Shown: positions 18,780 to 28,691 of the stretch, piece by piece
How the letters are laid out: each line of letters starts with the position of its first letter
Numbering within the stretch: the first letter of the stretch is position 1
DNA from: Alphaproteobacteria bacterium
GTDB lineage: Bacteria; Pseudomonadota; Alphaproteobacteria; Rickettsiales; UBA8987
Reading direction: 5' to 3'
DNA: 64,000 bases
Assembly: GCA_030429625.1 (NCBI GenBank)
Contig: JAUIFA010000001.1
Span: 223,306 to 287,305 of the forward strand
Notes under the pieces: model-generated
Databases searched by the model: none
What the model was told of the DNA's origin: nothing
What the model saw: the letters and a program-made list of their open reading frames with translations, nothing else
Translations under genes and position numbers: made by a program

Positions 18780-20477
18780 ATGAACAGTCTTATTGAAAAA
18801 GCGCCGGATTATTCCGGCATTTCTACAAAATTACAGTCAAACAGTCTAAACGAACAAGCAGCGTTGGAAGAAAAGATAAATCAAACGTTTTTGCTTGCGG
18901 TGGATCACCATCAACATATGCGCCTGAAAGAGGCGGAATATTTATACCGCCGGATATTGGAAATTCGCCCCAATCTGGTGGAATGTCTGAATAACCTCAT
19001 CACATTGCTTATTACCAAAGAAGAGGGTACAGATTTGAATGAGTTGGGGCGCATGTGTTTGCATGCACTTTCTTTAGAGCCGAACAACGCAAAACTGCAC
19101 GATAAATTTGCCGCTGCGCTCACCCTTAACGGTCAGCCCGAAGAAGCCGAAAAAGAATATAAGAAGGCCATTGAGCTTGACCCTAATGACATGAATATTC
19201 GTAGCAACTACAGTAAGTTGTTAGGGGAGATTTTAAAGTCGGAAGAAGCCATCAAGCAGATAGACATTGCCCTGAAGAAGGAGGTGACCCCCAAATTTAT
19301 TATGAACAAAGGTGTGGCGCTCATTGCCCTTGGGCGGTTGGAGGAAGCAGAAGAATGTTTTCGGAAGGCCATTGGGCTGGAGCAGTCCAATGCGGAGGCG
19401 TGGCGCAACATTACCTCGATCCTAAAATATAAAACCAGTGATAACAAGGATGCTTCAGAAATCAGAAAGCTTTTGGAAACAGGGAAATTATCTCCACAAC
19501 AAAAAGCCTGCCTGTATTTTTCATTGGGCAAGATACATGACGACAGCAAAGAATATGATCAGGCATTTGAAAATTATAAAAAAGGTAATGAGCTGATTTT
19601 TGATAATGCCCAAAAAGGAAACAAGTTTTTTTACGACCGCAAGAGCCATGATGCGTTCTGCAAAGGGGTCATTAAGGGGTTTGATAAAAAGTTTTGGCAG
19701 GAGTTTAAAAAGAGTGGCTATAAGGGCAATGATTCACGCATGCCGATATTTGTGGTGGGAATGCCGCGTTCGGGTACGACGCTGACAGAAAAAATCATCG
19801 CGCAACATCCGCAGGCATCGGGTGCGGGTGAGCTAACAGAGATGCGCAATACCATAAAATTAATGACACCAGCGTTAAATAAGTTTGCTCAAACCGGTCA
19901 GCCTTTTAGCGAGGAGGAGCGGCACTATTTTGACCGTTTGGCAGAAAAATATTTGGCGCGTTTGGGGCGTGATGCGGAAGACGGCGTGGTGCGTGTGGTA
20001 GACAAGCTGCCGGGCAATTTCTTGCATCTTGGGCATATTGCTATTTTGTTCCCCAACGCAAAGATCATTCATTGCAACAGAAACCCCCTCGATACCTGTT
20101 TGTCTAACTTTTTTCAGTATTTTGCTTCGGGCATTGGGTTTTCGTTTAATCTTGAGGCAATGGCGCATTATTATGGGCATTATAAAAGACTTATGGAGCA
20201 TTATAACCAGTCCGGTCTTCCATTGGAGATTCTGGACGTACATTACGAAGAACTAACTTCGGATACAGATACCGGCGTGAAGAAGATTTTGGACTTTATC
20301 GGTTTGGATTTTGATGAAAACTGTTTGAAACCGCATGAATCTTCTAGCGGTGCACATACGGCCAGCGCGTGGCAGATCAAGCAGCCCATTTATAAAACTT
20401 CGCAGGAGCGTTGGAAAAGGTACGAGTCGCAGCTTCAGCCATTAATGTCTGCGTTGGAAAAAGAAGGGGTGCTGTGA
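18780..20477 (+). CDS. TPR-repeat sulfotransferase, flagellin-proximal copy 1
   Basis: The 565-residue protein has a TPR array in about residues 45-230 (EEAEKEYKKAIELDPNDMNI and GRLEEAEECFRKAIGLEQSN are clear units) and a sulfotransferase domain with the PAPS loop GMPRSGTT at 327-334 and 3'-phosphate site HCNRNPLDTCLSNFFQYF. It ends with SAWQIKQPIYKTSQERWKRY. Its stop overlaps the next paralogue as TGATG, and the C-terminal DNA of the two genes is visibly similar, pointing to tandem duplication. The pair directly precedes flagellin, so sulfation of a filament component is a reasonable hypothesis; it could equally act on a surface polysaccharide. Confidence 0.88.
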   Translation: MNSLIEKAPDYSGISTKLQSNSLNEQAALEEKINQTFLLAVDHHQHMRLKEAEYLYRRILEIRPNLVECLNNLITLLITKEEGTDLNELGRMCLHALSLEPNNAKLHDKFAAALTLNGQPEEAEKEYKKAIELDPNDMNIRSNYSKLLGEILKSEEAIKQIDIALKKEVTPKFIMNKGVALIALGRLEEAEECFRKAIGLEQSNAEAWRNITSILKYKTSDNKDASEIRKLLETGKLSPQQKACLYFSLGKIHDDSKEYDQAFENYKKGNELIFDNAQKGNKFFYDRKSHDAFCKGVIKGFDKKFWQEFKKSGYKGNDSRMPIFVVGMPRSGTTLTEKIIAQHPQASGAGELTEMRNTIKLMTPALNKFAQTGQPFSEEERHYFDRLAEKYLARLGRDAEDGVVRVVDKLPGNFLHLGHIAILFPNAKIIHCNRNPLDTCLSNFFQYFASGIGFSFNLEAMAHYYGHYKRLMEHYNQSGLPLEILDVHYEELTSDTDTGVKKILDFIGLDFDENCLKPHESSSGAHTASAWQIKQPIYKTSQERWKRYESQLQPLMSALEKEGVL

Positions 20478-22102
20478 TGAAGAATGGTTTTGGAGGCGGA
20501 CAGCAAAGTCAGGTGAGTGTGAAAACCAAGGAGCAGGAGGTTGCAGAAGCCTTTGCTGTGGCACATAAATATCATCTTTCGGGGGATTTGCAAAAAGCCG
20601 AGGCGATCTATCGAAATATTTTTGAGGCAGATCCAAACCATGTCGACACGATCAACAATCTTTCGGTAATTTTAATTGACCGCAAAGAGTTTAATGATGC
20701 GAATTTGCTGCTGGAGCATGGCATGCAAATTGCACCAGACAATCATCGGATTGTTGAGAATTTTGGCTATAATCTGGCAGCTCAGGGCAGAGAAGAAGCG
20801 GCACTGCCCTATTATGAAAAGGCGTTAACGATAGAACCTAAATCCCAGCAAACCTATGTCATGTATGGTAAATTATTATATTTGTTGGGGAAATACGATC
20901 AGGCGACGGAGCAATATAAGAAAGCGCTAAAGATAAATCCTAAGAATATTGCGGCTATGGAGAATCTAGCGGCCACCGATTTTGTAATGGGTAATTTTGA
21001 TGAATCGATAGATTTATATGAGAAAGTCATAGAGTTAAACCCAAAATGTGGGCGATTATATCGTACCATTACCCAATCTAAGAAGTTCAAATCAGCAGAC
21101 GACCGTCATGTAAAAATGATAGAGGGCTTTGATATCGATGGCGTGGATGCAGAAAGTCGATCGCATATCTTTTTTGCTAAAGGAAAAATATACAGTGATC
21201 TTAAAGAATACGATAAGTCGTTTGAATATTACAAAAAAGGCAACGATATAAAGCAGAAGCTTATTCCCTACGATCAATATAATTTTGACCGTTTCTTTAC
21301 GCAAGCCAAGGAGCTTTACACCAAAGCATTTTGGGACAACAACAAGTTTTCTGGATCATCTTCAGAAGTGCCGGTGTTTGTGGTGGGGATGCCACGTTCT
21401 GGCACCACATTGACGGAGCAAATCATTGCTCGCCATCCTGATGTGGACGGGGCAGGGGAGCTGCCGTTTATTACAAGAAATGCTGCGGCAATTGCCAGTT
21501 TAATGAAAGATCCAAAAATTACACAGCAAAATGCGGGTGTGATTGTTCCGCCTATTCTAAAGAAATTTGCTCAGGACTATCTGCACCGACTAACGCTGAA
21601 TGTAAAAGATAAAAATGTGAAACACGTAGTAGATAAACAGCCCACCAATTTCCAGTATTTATCAGAAATTGCGCTGCTTTTTCCTAAGGCTAAGATTGTA
21701 CATTGTAAGCGCAATGCGTTGGATACGTGTATTTCCAATTACTTCCAATATTTTATTGACGGTAACACGTTTGCTAATAATCTGGAAAGCTTAGCGCATT
21801 ATTTTAATGCTTATGAAAATATTATGGAGTTTTATAAAGAGAATTTACCGTTGGAAATATACGATCTTGAATATGAAAAATTGACCAGCAGTCCGGAAGA
21901 GGAGGCAAGAAAATTGCTTGAGTTCATTGGGTTGGAATTTGACGAAAGATGTATCCATCCCGAGGAAAGTAAGCGGGCGGCCAGTACGGCCAGCGCGTGG
22001 CAGGTCAAGCAGCCCATTTACCAAACATCGCAGCAGCGTTGGCGGCGCTATGAAGAGCATCTTCAGCCATTAATAAAAGCACTAAATAACCCACCTGTTT
22101 GA
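20477..22102 (+). CDS. TPR-repeat sulfotransferase, flagellin-proximal copy 2
   Basis: The start is set by a one-base TGATG overlap with copy 1, giving 541 residues. TPR units occupy about 25-230 (EEAALPYYEKALTIEPKSQQ and YDQATEQYKKALKINPKNIA). The PAPS loop is GMPRSGTT at 304-311, followed by LTEQIIARHPDVDGAGELPF; HCKRNALDTCISNYFQYF supplies the second binding element. It ends SAWQVKQPIYQTSQQRWRRY, closely matching copy 1. The flagellin gene begins 130 bases later behind its own promoter-like sequence. Cytoplasmic; acceptor unknown. Confidence 0.88.
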   Translation: MKNGFGGGQQSQVSVKTKEQEVAEAFAVAHKYHLSGDLQKAEAIYRNIFEADPNHVDTINNLSVILIDRKEFNDANLLLEHGMQIAPDNHRIVENFGYNLAAQGREEAALPYYEKALTIEPKSQQTYVMYGKLLYLLGKYDQATEQYKKALKINPKNIAAMENLAATDFVMGNFDESIDLYEKVIELNPKCGRLYRTITQSKKFKSADDRHVKMIEGFDIDGVDAESRSHIFFAKGKIYSDLKEYDKSFEYYKKGNDIKQKLIPYDQYNFDRFFTQAKELYTKAFWDNNKFSGSSSEVPVFVVGMPRSGTTLTEQIIARHPDVDGAGELPFITRNAAAIASLMKDPKITQQNAGVIVPPILKKFAQDYLHRLTLNVKDKNVKHVVDKQPTNFQYLSEIALLFPKAKIVHCKRNALDTCISNYFQYFIDGNTFANNLESLAHYFNAYENIMEFYKENLPLEIYDLEYEKLTSSPEEEARKLLEFIGLEFDERCIHPEESKRAASTASAWQVKQPIYQTSQQRWRRYEEHLQPLIKALNNPPV

Positions 22103-22120
22103 TTCACATAGATTTTTTGT

Positions 22121-22149
22121 TTGACCGGCCTTTTAAAAAATGCTAGTTT
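22121..22149 (+). promoter_or_regulatory. Possible promoter for flagellin
   Basis: TTGACC and TAGTTT are separated by 17 bases and lie about 80 bases upstream of the flagellin ATG. The -35 element is good, the -10 element poor. No convincing sigma-28 or sigma-54 pattern is seen in this gap. Confidence 0.3.
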
Positions 22150-22231
22150 AGTAGAGTGGGCAAGTAGCCCCTTTAACCGATATGCCTTCTTTGGGGGGTG
22201 TATTTCATATAATCCACGTAGGAGAAAAATT

Positions 22232-24478
22232 ATGGTTGGTATTATATCTAACAGTGCGGCGTTGTTCGCACAGCGGAATCTTGGCGTTGCTGCTGCGGAT
22301 TCTGAATCTTCAATTGCGAAACTTTCAAGTGGTAATAGAATTATCCGTGCTTCGGATGATGTTGCGGGCCTAGCGGTCGGTACGTCTTTGGCCACTACGG
22401 TTTCCACACTTAAAACGGTACTTGGTACAACAAACCAAGCATCTTCATTGCTTCAGATCGCCGATGGTGGTTTGAAAAACATTGCAGACATTCTTGCTCG
22501 TCAGAAATCACTGGCAGTATCAGCGAACTCCGGTTCACTGTCTGATACTGAACGTGCGTTCCTACAACAAGAATTTGCTGCTCTATCTACTGAGATTGAC
22601 CGTATCGTAGATTCTACAGAATTTAACGGTATTAAACTTCTGGACGGTTCTGTGTCTGGTAATGCAAATCTGACTACTGCAGAAGGCACGACAACAGAAT
22701 ATTACAGTCTTGATGATAAAACACACTATAGTGTTAATGGTGTGGGTTCAACCGGTACAGTAGATTCTATTTCTATTCAGGAAGGCGTTACTACTGCGGC
22801 GGTTCAAGGTCGTTTCAGCTTTGCGTTAACCATTACCGACAATACGTCTAGTGATGGTTTGTTCCAGTTCAACAGTGCTGCGGGTACAACCGTATCTGTG
22901 ACCATTAATAGTGCTAGTGCTGCTACGGAAGCCGGTGATATTGTTGCTGCTCTTAATGCGGTTAACACTACCACTACTTCAGCAGCCTATGGTTGGCAGT
23001 TCTCTATTGAGGGTGCTTCTACCATCGTTGCCGAATATATTGGTAACTCTTTAACAGCCGCACAAGTTAACGCTGCAACGGTTGAAATTACTGATGGTGG
23101 TACGACTACCATTGATATTAACCTCAACGGCGGCGGTAACCTTGCTAGTGGTGCGACTACGGCTGTAAACACCAATGCTGGTACGGCTTCTGGTACGCAA
23201 GCGGCTGTGGATGCGGTGTATGACAGCACAACTACTGTGTTTAGTTCTACGCTACAGGGTGCTATCACCAATATTGAGGCTCAGTTTGTTGCTGGTGCTC
23301 AAACAGGTGTGGGTACTTATACCAATAACACTGTGATTTTCACAGCTACTATTGGTGGTGTAAGCTATGTGTCTGATGCGATTGAACTTGCAGGAACTAC
23401 TTACGTTCAAGCAACCGATACCGTAACATTGGGTACAACATTACTTGATAACACAGTGATTAACTTCAGAGCGTCTGGTTCTACTGCAACAACGGCTCAG
23501 CATATCCAAATGACCATCAATGGTAATCAAACCATTGCAAGTCAGGCCAATGCAACCACTGTTGCTTCTACCATTGAATCAGAATTCACGACTGACAGTG
23601 TTACTATTTACCAAAGTCGTGAAGTTTCTAGCTTCAGTACAACCGCTATCGTAGGTACTGTGCTTGATGGTATTACTGCAGATAACGTGTTCTTGAAAGT
23701 GGATGATTTCAGTACCACAGGTACTTGGGGTGATATTAGCTCGTTCAATGTAGATCGTGTTGCGGGCACCATCACTGTTTCTATCAACGGTGTTGAATAT
23801 CAAACTGACTTGAATGCATTCGGTGGTACTCATGTTGATAATACTTCATTCAACAATGATGCTGACCTTGTGTTCTCAAGTACGGATACAACGGATGCGC
23901 GTACCTTTACGCTTGATCTTGATGGTACAAGTGGTGGTGCTGGTCTGGATTTAACCACTATCAGCTATGGTACTGCTGCGGAAGAAGCTAATCTTGAAGC
24001 GGCATTAAACGCTGCCTTTGGCGTAGGTTCTAGTGAGGCTCTTACCTTCCAAGTAGGCTCTGATGCAACAGATACTATTGGTGTATCTATCTCTAGTGCG
24101 GCCACAAGCGGTCTGTATGTAGATGCTGACGGTACTGCTGTATCTCTAAGCATTGCCACTGCGGGTGAAGCTTCATCTGCTAATGGTGGTGACGGTACAG
24201 GTTCAATTTTGGCCTCAAACGTTATTGACCGTGCGATCAGTAGTGTAACAAGTCTGCGTGCAGACGTTGGTGCGTTACAATCTAGGTTTAACTTTGCTGC
24301 GTCTAACATCAGTTCTGCAATTCAGAACACCGATGCTGCACGTAGTAGCTTCCTAGATGTGGATGTTGCAGAGGAATCTACAACATTTGCAACTGCACAG
24401 GTTCGTTTGCAAGCGTCTATTTCAGTGCTTGCACAAGCAAACCAAATTCCACAAAACCTACTAAAACTTATCGGTTAG
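22232..24478 (+). CDS. Flagellin, enlarged central domain
   Basis: The 748-residue filament protein has conserved coiled-coil ends. N-terminal: SSIAKLSSGNRIIRASDDVA, GLAVGTSLATTVSTLK and STEFNGIKLLDG. C-terminal: LRADVGALQSRFNFAASNI and LAQANQIPQNLLKLIG. Between about residues 150 and 650 is a long T/S/A/G-rich domain, making it well above the 270-500 residues usual for flagellins. TAGGAG nine bases before the ATG fixes the start. The surface-exposed middle is a natural site for modification, and two sulfotransferases lie immediately upstream. A strong hairpin terminator follows the stop. Confidence 0.95.
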   Translation: MVGIISNSAALFAQRNLGVAAADSESSIAKLSSGNRIIRASDDVAGLAVGTSLATTVSTLKTVLGTTNQASSLLQIADGGLKNIADILARQKSLAVSANSGSLSDTERAFLQQEFAALSTEIDRIVDSTEFNGIKLLDGSVSGNANLTTAEGTTTEYYSLDDKTHYSVNGVGSTGTVDSISIQEGVTTAAVQGRFSFALTITDNTSSDGLFQFNSAAGTTVSVTINSASAATEAGDIVAALNAVNTTTTSAAYGWQFSIEGASTIVAEYIGNSLTAAQVNAATVEITDGGTTTIDINLNGGGNLASGATTAVNTNAGTASGTQAAVDAVYDSTTTVFSSTLQGAITNIEAQFVAGAQTGVGTYTNNTVIFTATIGGVSYVSDAIELAGTTYVQATDTVTLGTTLLDNTVINFRASGSTATTAQHIQMTINGNQTIASQANATTVASTIESEFTTDSVTIYQSREVSSFSTTAIVGTVLDGITADNVFLKVDDFSTTGTWGDISSFNVDRVAGTITVSINGVEYQTDLNAFGGTHVDNTSFNNDADLVFSSTDTTDARTFTLDLDGTSGGAGLDLTTISYGTAAEEANLEAALNAAFGVGSSEALTFQVGSDATDTIGVSISSAATSGLYVDADGTAVSLSIATAGEASSANGGDGTGSILASNVIDRAISSVTSLRADVGALQSRFNFAASNISSAIQNTDAARSSFLDVDVAEESTTFATAQVRLQASISVLAQANQIPQNLLKLIG

Positions 24479-24494
24479 TGGAAAGTATCTTTAT

Positions 24495-24520
24495 GGTGGT
24501 GGGGCTTCGGCCTCACCATC
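24495..24520 (+). terminator. Terminator hairpin after flagellin
   Basis: An 11-bp stem (GGTGGTGGGGC with GCCTCACCATC, two G-T wobbles) closes on a stable TTCG tetraloop 16 bases after the flagellin stop. The following sequence is AT-rich but without an immediate T run. It should limit read-through from the highly expressed flagellin gene. Confidence 0.7.
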
Positions 24521-24593
24521 TATAAGATAATTTAATATTTTTCTATATTTCTGGAGAGGCAATATAGAATTTTAGAACAAAAGGAGAGTAGTC

Positions 24594-24995
24594 ATGGAAA
24601 ACTTTTCATTACCCAATACGGCACAGGCTTCACAGGCTTCGCAGGCTTCACAAACAGCGGCTGCGGCTCCAAGAACAGAAGTTCAGCATGCGGAAATTCA
24701 AGCGCAGAGAATTGTAAGCACAAAAGAAGCTGAGCAAACTCCATTGGATGCTCGTGACCAAGATCAGGCGCGTTTTGATGCGGTTAAAAAGGCAGCTAAA
24801 AGAGTGGTTTCAACCAACCCGCTTTCGCCTAGTTCTGCGCGCTTTACGATTTATCGTGACACAAATGTGTCGGGTGTGGTGTACGTAACACGTTTTACTA
24901 ACATTTTTGATGGTAAGGTAACTTTAGTGCGTGATGAGCAGCTCTTAGCAGACTTTGCCAAAGAGCAAGGTACAATTCTTGATGGGGTTGTATAA
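24594..24995 (+). CDS. Hypothetical protein between flagellin and fliD
   Basis: The 133-residue protein follows a good AGGAG site. Its N-terminus is A/Q/S-rich with a three-fold QAS repeat (AQASQASQASQ), likely disordered. The C-terminal half, from SARFTIYRDTNVSGVVYVTR to FDGKVTLVRDEQLLADFAK, looks like a small beta-rich domain. Position between flagellin and fliD is where FlaG usually sits, and length fits, but the FlaG core motif is not evident. A filament-length or export role is inferred from context only. Confidence 0.6.
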   Translation: MENFSLPNTAQASQASQASQTAAAAPRTEVQHAEIQAQRIVSTKEAEQTPLDARDQDQARFDAVKKAAKRVVSTNPLSPSSARFTIYRDTNVSGVVYVTRFTNIFDGKVTLVRDEQLLADFAKEQGTILDGVV

Positions 24996-25088
24996 AAATA
25001 TCAATAAAAGAGAGAGGACAATTTTGTTATCTTTGGCACGTTTTGTGCGTATTTTTAAGTAGCAATATTGTTATTGGGAGTATGAGTT

Positions 25089-28064
25089 ATGACAATTAAT
25101 TTAGGGAGCATAGTGAATCTCAATGGTCGCTCCGTTGGTAGTGGGATATCGTCAGGGCTTGACACTGAAGCTATCATTAATGCCTTAACTGAGGCAAGAA
25201 GAGCGCCGGCCGCACGTCTTGAAGACACAATCGAACTTAATCAGTCAAGAATCACGGCTTTTTCTTCTCTAAAAACCATTGTTGAAGGTTTGCGTTCCGC
25301 GGCAGATTTTTTACGTGCGCCGCCAGGCTTTAACAATGCATCTGATAATATTTTTATGTATCGGACAAGTTCTCTTTCTTCCAGCCTGAGTTCTATCTCT
25401 AACTATCTCGGGGTAACAGCTTCAGCAGGCGCTGGTATTGGTGATTATGATATTGAAATTGGTCAGGTGGCGCTAAACCGTCAACAAAGAACCGGCTCTT
25501 TTTCTAGTCAATCTTCGGATATTGTCGATGATGCAACAGGGGCAATTACTTCATTAGATTTCGGAGAAAATGAGCCAGTTGTAGACGATACTATCACCAT
25601 TGGCGGTGCAACTTACACATTTGTGGAAAATGGAACAGACAGTGATGGAACCAGCATCGAACTGGGAACAACATTAACAGAAACCTTGGCCAATATTAAA
25701 TCCCATCTTTCCAGTACTAATGGGCAAGCCGTCCATGCGGATGTGGATAATTTTACCTATAGTGTTTCAGGCACGTCGATCATTGCCACCTCTAAAACAG
25801 TGGGTGGGGCAGACGATGCTATTGATTTTTCAGCTTCCATTGCGGCGGGTGCACCAACAGTAGGGGACACAGCAGGTTCATACGGCAACAGTGCGGGCAT
25901 GTTTTCGGCTGGAATATTTCAATTTGCTTCTACCCTGGCGGTAGATGTTGCCTCTACCACAGACACAAGTATTAATCTCACTTCATCGGACTATACCGTT
26001 AATGGTGCGGTGGGAAGCTCTGTCTTGTCAACGGGTATTTCCAACATCACCGTTGATGGGGATGAACCTAATGGGTATAAAGGGTTACTAAGAACGATCA
26101 CAGGTATTTCTGGTTCGTATGATGTGGATGCGGACACATTAACGCTTTCGGTTAGCATTAACGGCAGAACATTTACATCCAATGAAATTAGTACCGCAGC
26201 CGGAGCAGGTAGTGATAGTATTGCCGCTGGGCAGACTATTACGTTTACGGACGGAGACGAAACTTCGGCTACCAGCTTTGATGTGGTAGTCGGTGCAGAA
26301 TATTTGATTGATGATACGGTAGAAAATGCGGACGCATTTGTGACTTCACTGGAAGCGGATTTGGCCTCACAAACTATTCTTCAGGATCGCGCGCTTTCCA
26401 ATGTAAACACAGACAATATTCCACCGGCATCACCTCTTTATGGATTGACCTCCTCGGATGTGATATACAGAACTGGGGATTATTCAAGCATTGGCCTAGC
26501 AGGAGACATCTCTGGATTTACCGTCACACGCAACGGCTCAAACGATACGGATATTTCTGTAACAATAAACGATGAAGTGTTCACTGTCACAGGGCTTAGC
26601 GATACGTTAAATGGTAATATTACCCTTACAGGAAGTAACGGTGAGCAGCTCTCTCTTAATTTGGGAGATGCTGGTGTATCTTTTGATATTGCTGATGATG
26701 CAGCTGCGACGGAGCTTCAGAACGCATTGGATTTTGCTTTTGGCACAAAAAGCCTGACCCACATAGAAATAGAAAATGACTTTACGTTAGTAGATATCGC
26801 TGCGGCAATCAATGCGCAATCCTCTGCAAGCGGAGTTTCTGCTAGCATCGTGCAAGTCAGTGATACGGATTTCCGTTTGACTTTGCAGGCTACGGATGTG
26901 GGTTTGGACAACTCTTATGAGATTGTTGATTATAACCAAGTGTGGCATGCTGGCACAGGCGATGGCAGTGATGGGGTAGAAATGATCGCCGTACAATCTG
27001 CTCAAGATTCTTTCATCAGTGTTAATGGTATCGTGGTACAGAGGTCTTCAAATTCTATTGATGACGTTATTGATAACATTACGTTTAGTATTCATGAGGT
27101 TACCGGTTCAGCGTTTACCAGCCAGTCTACCTATGATGCGTTAGGATCTCACACAGAGATTGTGGCGACCATTGCCAATGATACTGAAACAGTTGAATCT
27201 GCGGTTGTTAATTTTATCAATGCGTATAATGAATTTAGGGTGTTTGCAGCAACACAAACATTCCGTGATGCACAGGGTAATTTAGGGGAAGATGCGGTAT
27301 TGGGCGATAACACGACCTTATCGACCTTAATCAATCAAATTTCAGGTGAAGTTTCCTCTGCTATCAGCGGTGTATCTGACTCAGACTTTGCTACGTTAGG
27401 CGCTATTGGTATTACTTTGACGGATTATGATGGCGATGATGAAAATCCAGAGGTAAGCAATATCCTAACCTATGACCCAGATAAGCTGTCTGCGGCATTG
27501 GCAAATAATTACGATGAGGTTCGTGAAATTTTTGAAATGTCCTTTTCTGCTAGCTCCAGTAACTTGGCACTGTATGAAAGTAACAATAGTGCTACATTAA
27601 CAGACTATCAGATAGACATTGACACGAGTCGTGAATCGGGTGATGAAGTGCGTATCTTGGATTCAGATGGTGACTTCTTGTTCAATGCAACCCTCTCCAG
27701 TCTTGGTGGCAGTTATTATATTAGTGGGGATAGTGGAACAACACTTTCAGGGCTTGGCTTTATCTATACCGGCGATGGAGATGATGTTATCACGGTTGGG
27801 TCGTCCTACGGTATTGCTGATCGTCTTTACAATATCATGGATGATTATGCTGAAGATGATGGTGTGATTGATACGACCGTAGCAGATATTGTGGATGAAA
27901 ATGAAGACCTGGAGGTTGAAGTCACGGATATTGACTATGCGGTGGATCAGTATCGTCTACAACTCATTGATCAATATACAGCACTTGAATCGGCTATCAC
28001 TCAGGTCAATACGTTGCTGCAATTTATCGAATCACAGGCGAATTTGGCCGCGTCGGGTAACTAA
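25089..28064 (+). CDS. fliD: Flagellar filament cap protein FliD (HAP2), oversized
   Basis: FliD caps the growing filament and folds exported flagellin. The N-terminal GISSGLDTEAIINALTEARR with RLEDTIELNQSRITAFSSLK and the C-terminal VDQYRLQLIDQYTALESAIT with QVNTLLQFIESQANLAA are diagnostic. VVNFINAYNEFR marks the FliD C-terminal domain. At 991 residues it is about twice the usual length, because the middle (about 130-700) is expanded with D/S/T/G-rich beta-type segments, matching the similar enlargement of the flagellin. fliS follows after 25 bases, forming a fliD-fliS unit. Confidence 0.93.
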   Translation: MTINLGSIVNLNGRSVGSGISSGLDTEAIINALTEARRAPAARLEDTIELNQSRITAFSSLKTIVEGLRSAADFLRAPPGFNNASDNIFMYRTSSLSSSLSSISNYLGVTASAGAGIGDYDIEIGQVALNRQQRTGSFSSQSSDIVDDATGAITSLDFGENEPVVDDTITIGGATYTFVENGTDSDGTSIELGTTLTETLANIKSHLSSTNGQAVHADVDNFTYSVSGTSIIATSKTVGGADDAIDFSASIAAGAPTVGDTAGSYGNSAGMFSAGIFQFASTLAVDVASTTDTSINLTSSDYTVNGAVGSSVLSTGISNITVDGDEPNGYKGLLRTITGISGSYDVDADTLTLSVSINGRTFTSNEISTAAGAGSDSIAAGQTITFTDGDETSATSFDVVVGAEYLIDDTVENADAFVTSLEADLASQTILQDRALSNVNTDNIPPASPLYGLTSSDVIYRTGDYSSIGLAGDISGFTVTRNGSNDTDISVTINDEVFTVTGLSDTLNGNITLTGSNGEQLSLNLGDAGVSFDIADDAAATELQNALDFAFGTKSLTHIEIENDFTLVDIAAAINAQSSASGVSASIVQVSDTDFRLTLQATDVGLDNSYEIVDYNQVWHAGTGDGSDGVEMIAVQSAQDSFISVNGIVVQRSSNSIDDVIDNITFSIHEVTGSAFTSQSTYDALGSHTEIVATIANDTETVESAVVNFINAYNEFRVFAATQTFRDAQGNLGEDAVLGDNTTLSTLINQISGEVSSAISGVSDSDFATLGAIGITLTDYDGDDENPEVSNILTYDPDKLSAALANNYDEVREIFEMSFSASSSNLALYESNNSATLTDYQIDIDTSRESGDEVRILDSDGDFLFNATLSSLGGSYYISGDSGTTLSGLGFIYTGDGDDVITVGSSYGIADRLYNIMDDYAEDDGVIDTTVADIVDENEDLEVEVTDIDYAVDQYRLQLIDQYTALESAITQVNTLLQFIESQANLAASGN

Positions 28065-28089
28065 TAAAAACAAACAAGGGGTAGAAAAT

Positions 28090-28593
28090 ATGACGTATGA
28101 TAAACAGTGTCAAGCATACACAAATAACAGCCACATGGTGCGTAAAACCAAGCAGGTTGTGATGTTGTATGAGGGCGCGATACGTTTTCTACAACAAGCA
28201 AAAGCCGCAATAGAAGAGCAAAGAATAGAAGACCGTTTTAATATGCTGACCAAGGCATCGGATGTGGTCACGGGTCTTCAGTTGAGTTTGGATAAGGAAA
28301 ATGGTGGGGATATTGCCAACCTTCTGGATGATTATTATTCAGGTCTAGACATGCGCATTATGTCACTGCATCAGAGTAATGACCTGACCATGCTGGATAT
28401 GTGTGTGCGTCATCTGAAAATGATGAAAGAAGCATGGGAAGAAATAGACCATAATCATGAAGAGGACGATGCTGGGTCGTTTAATGATTATGTTACTGTG
28501 GGTGAGAAAAATGATTCTGAGATTGATATGTCGGATCCTGAAGTTTCCCAGAAAATAATGAGTGTGGCAGACAGTATTAATGTCAGAGCCTAG
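28090..28593 (+). CDS. fliS: Flagellar export chaperone FliS
   Basis: The 167-residue helical chaperone binds the flagellin C-terminus before export. Typical features are YTNNSHMVRKTKQVVMLYEG, AIRFLQQAKAAIEEQRIED and the ANLLDDYYSGLDMRIMSLHQ helix. The start is the ATG after AGGGG just downstream of fliD. The C-terminal 35 residues are extra acidic compared with short FliS proteins. The reading frame extends upstream into fliD, but that extension has no start support. Confidence 0.9.
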   Translation: MTYDKQCQAYTNNSHMVRKTKQVVMLYEGAIRFLQQAKAAIEEQRIEDRFNMLTKASDVVTGLQLSLDKENGGDIANLLDDYYSGLDMRIMSLHQSNDLTMLDMCVRHLKMMKEAWEEIDHNHEEDDAGSFNDYVTVGEKNDSEIDMSDPEVSQKIMSVADSINVRA

Positions 28594-28691
28594 GTTACCT
28601 TGCTCGTGCCAGATAAGACATTGCATATTATACCCAACTAATATATATAGCTTTTTCATGTTTAATAAAAACACTATACGATAAGGCTTAT

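Noticed and set aside
22103..22231. Sigma-54 promoter before flagellin
   Set aside because: No GG-N10-GC pair at the right spacing in the gap.
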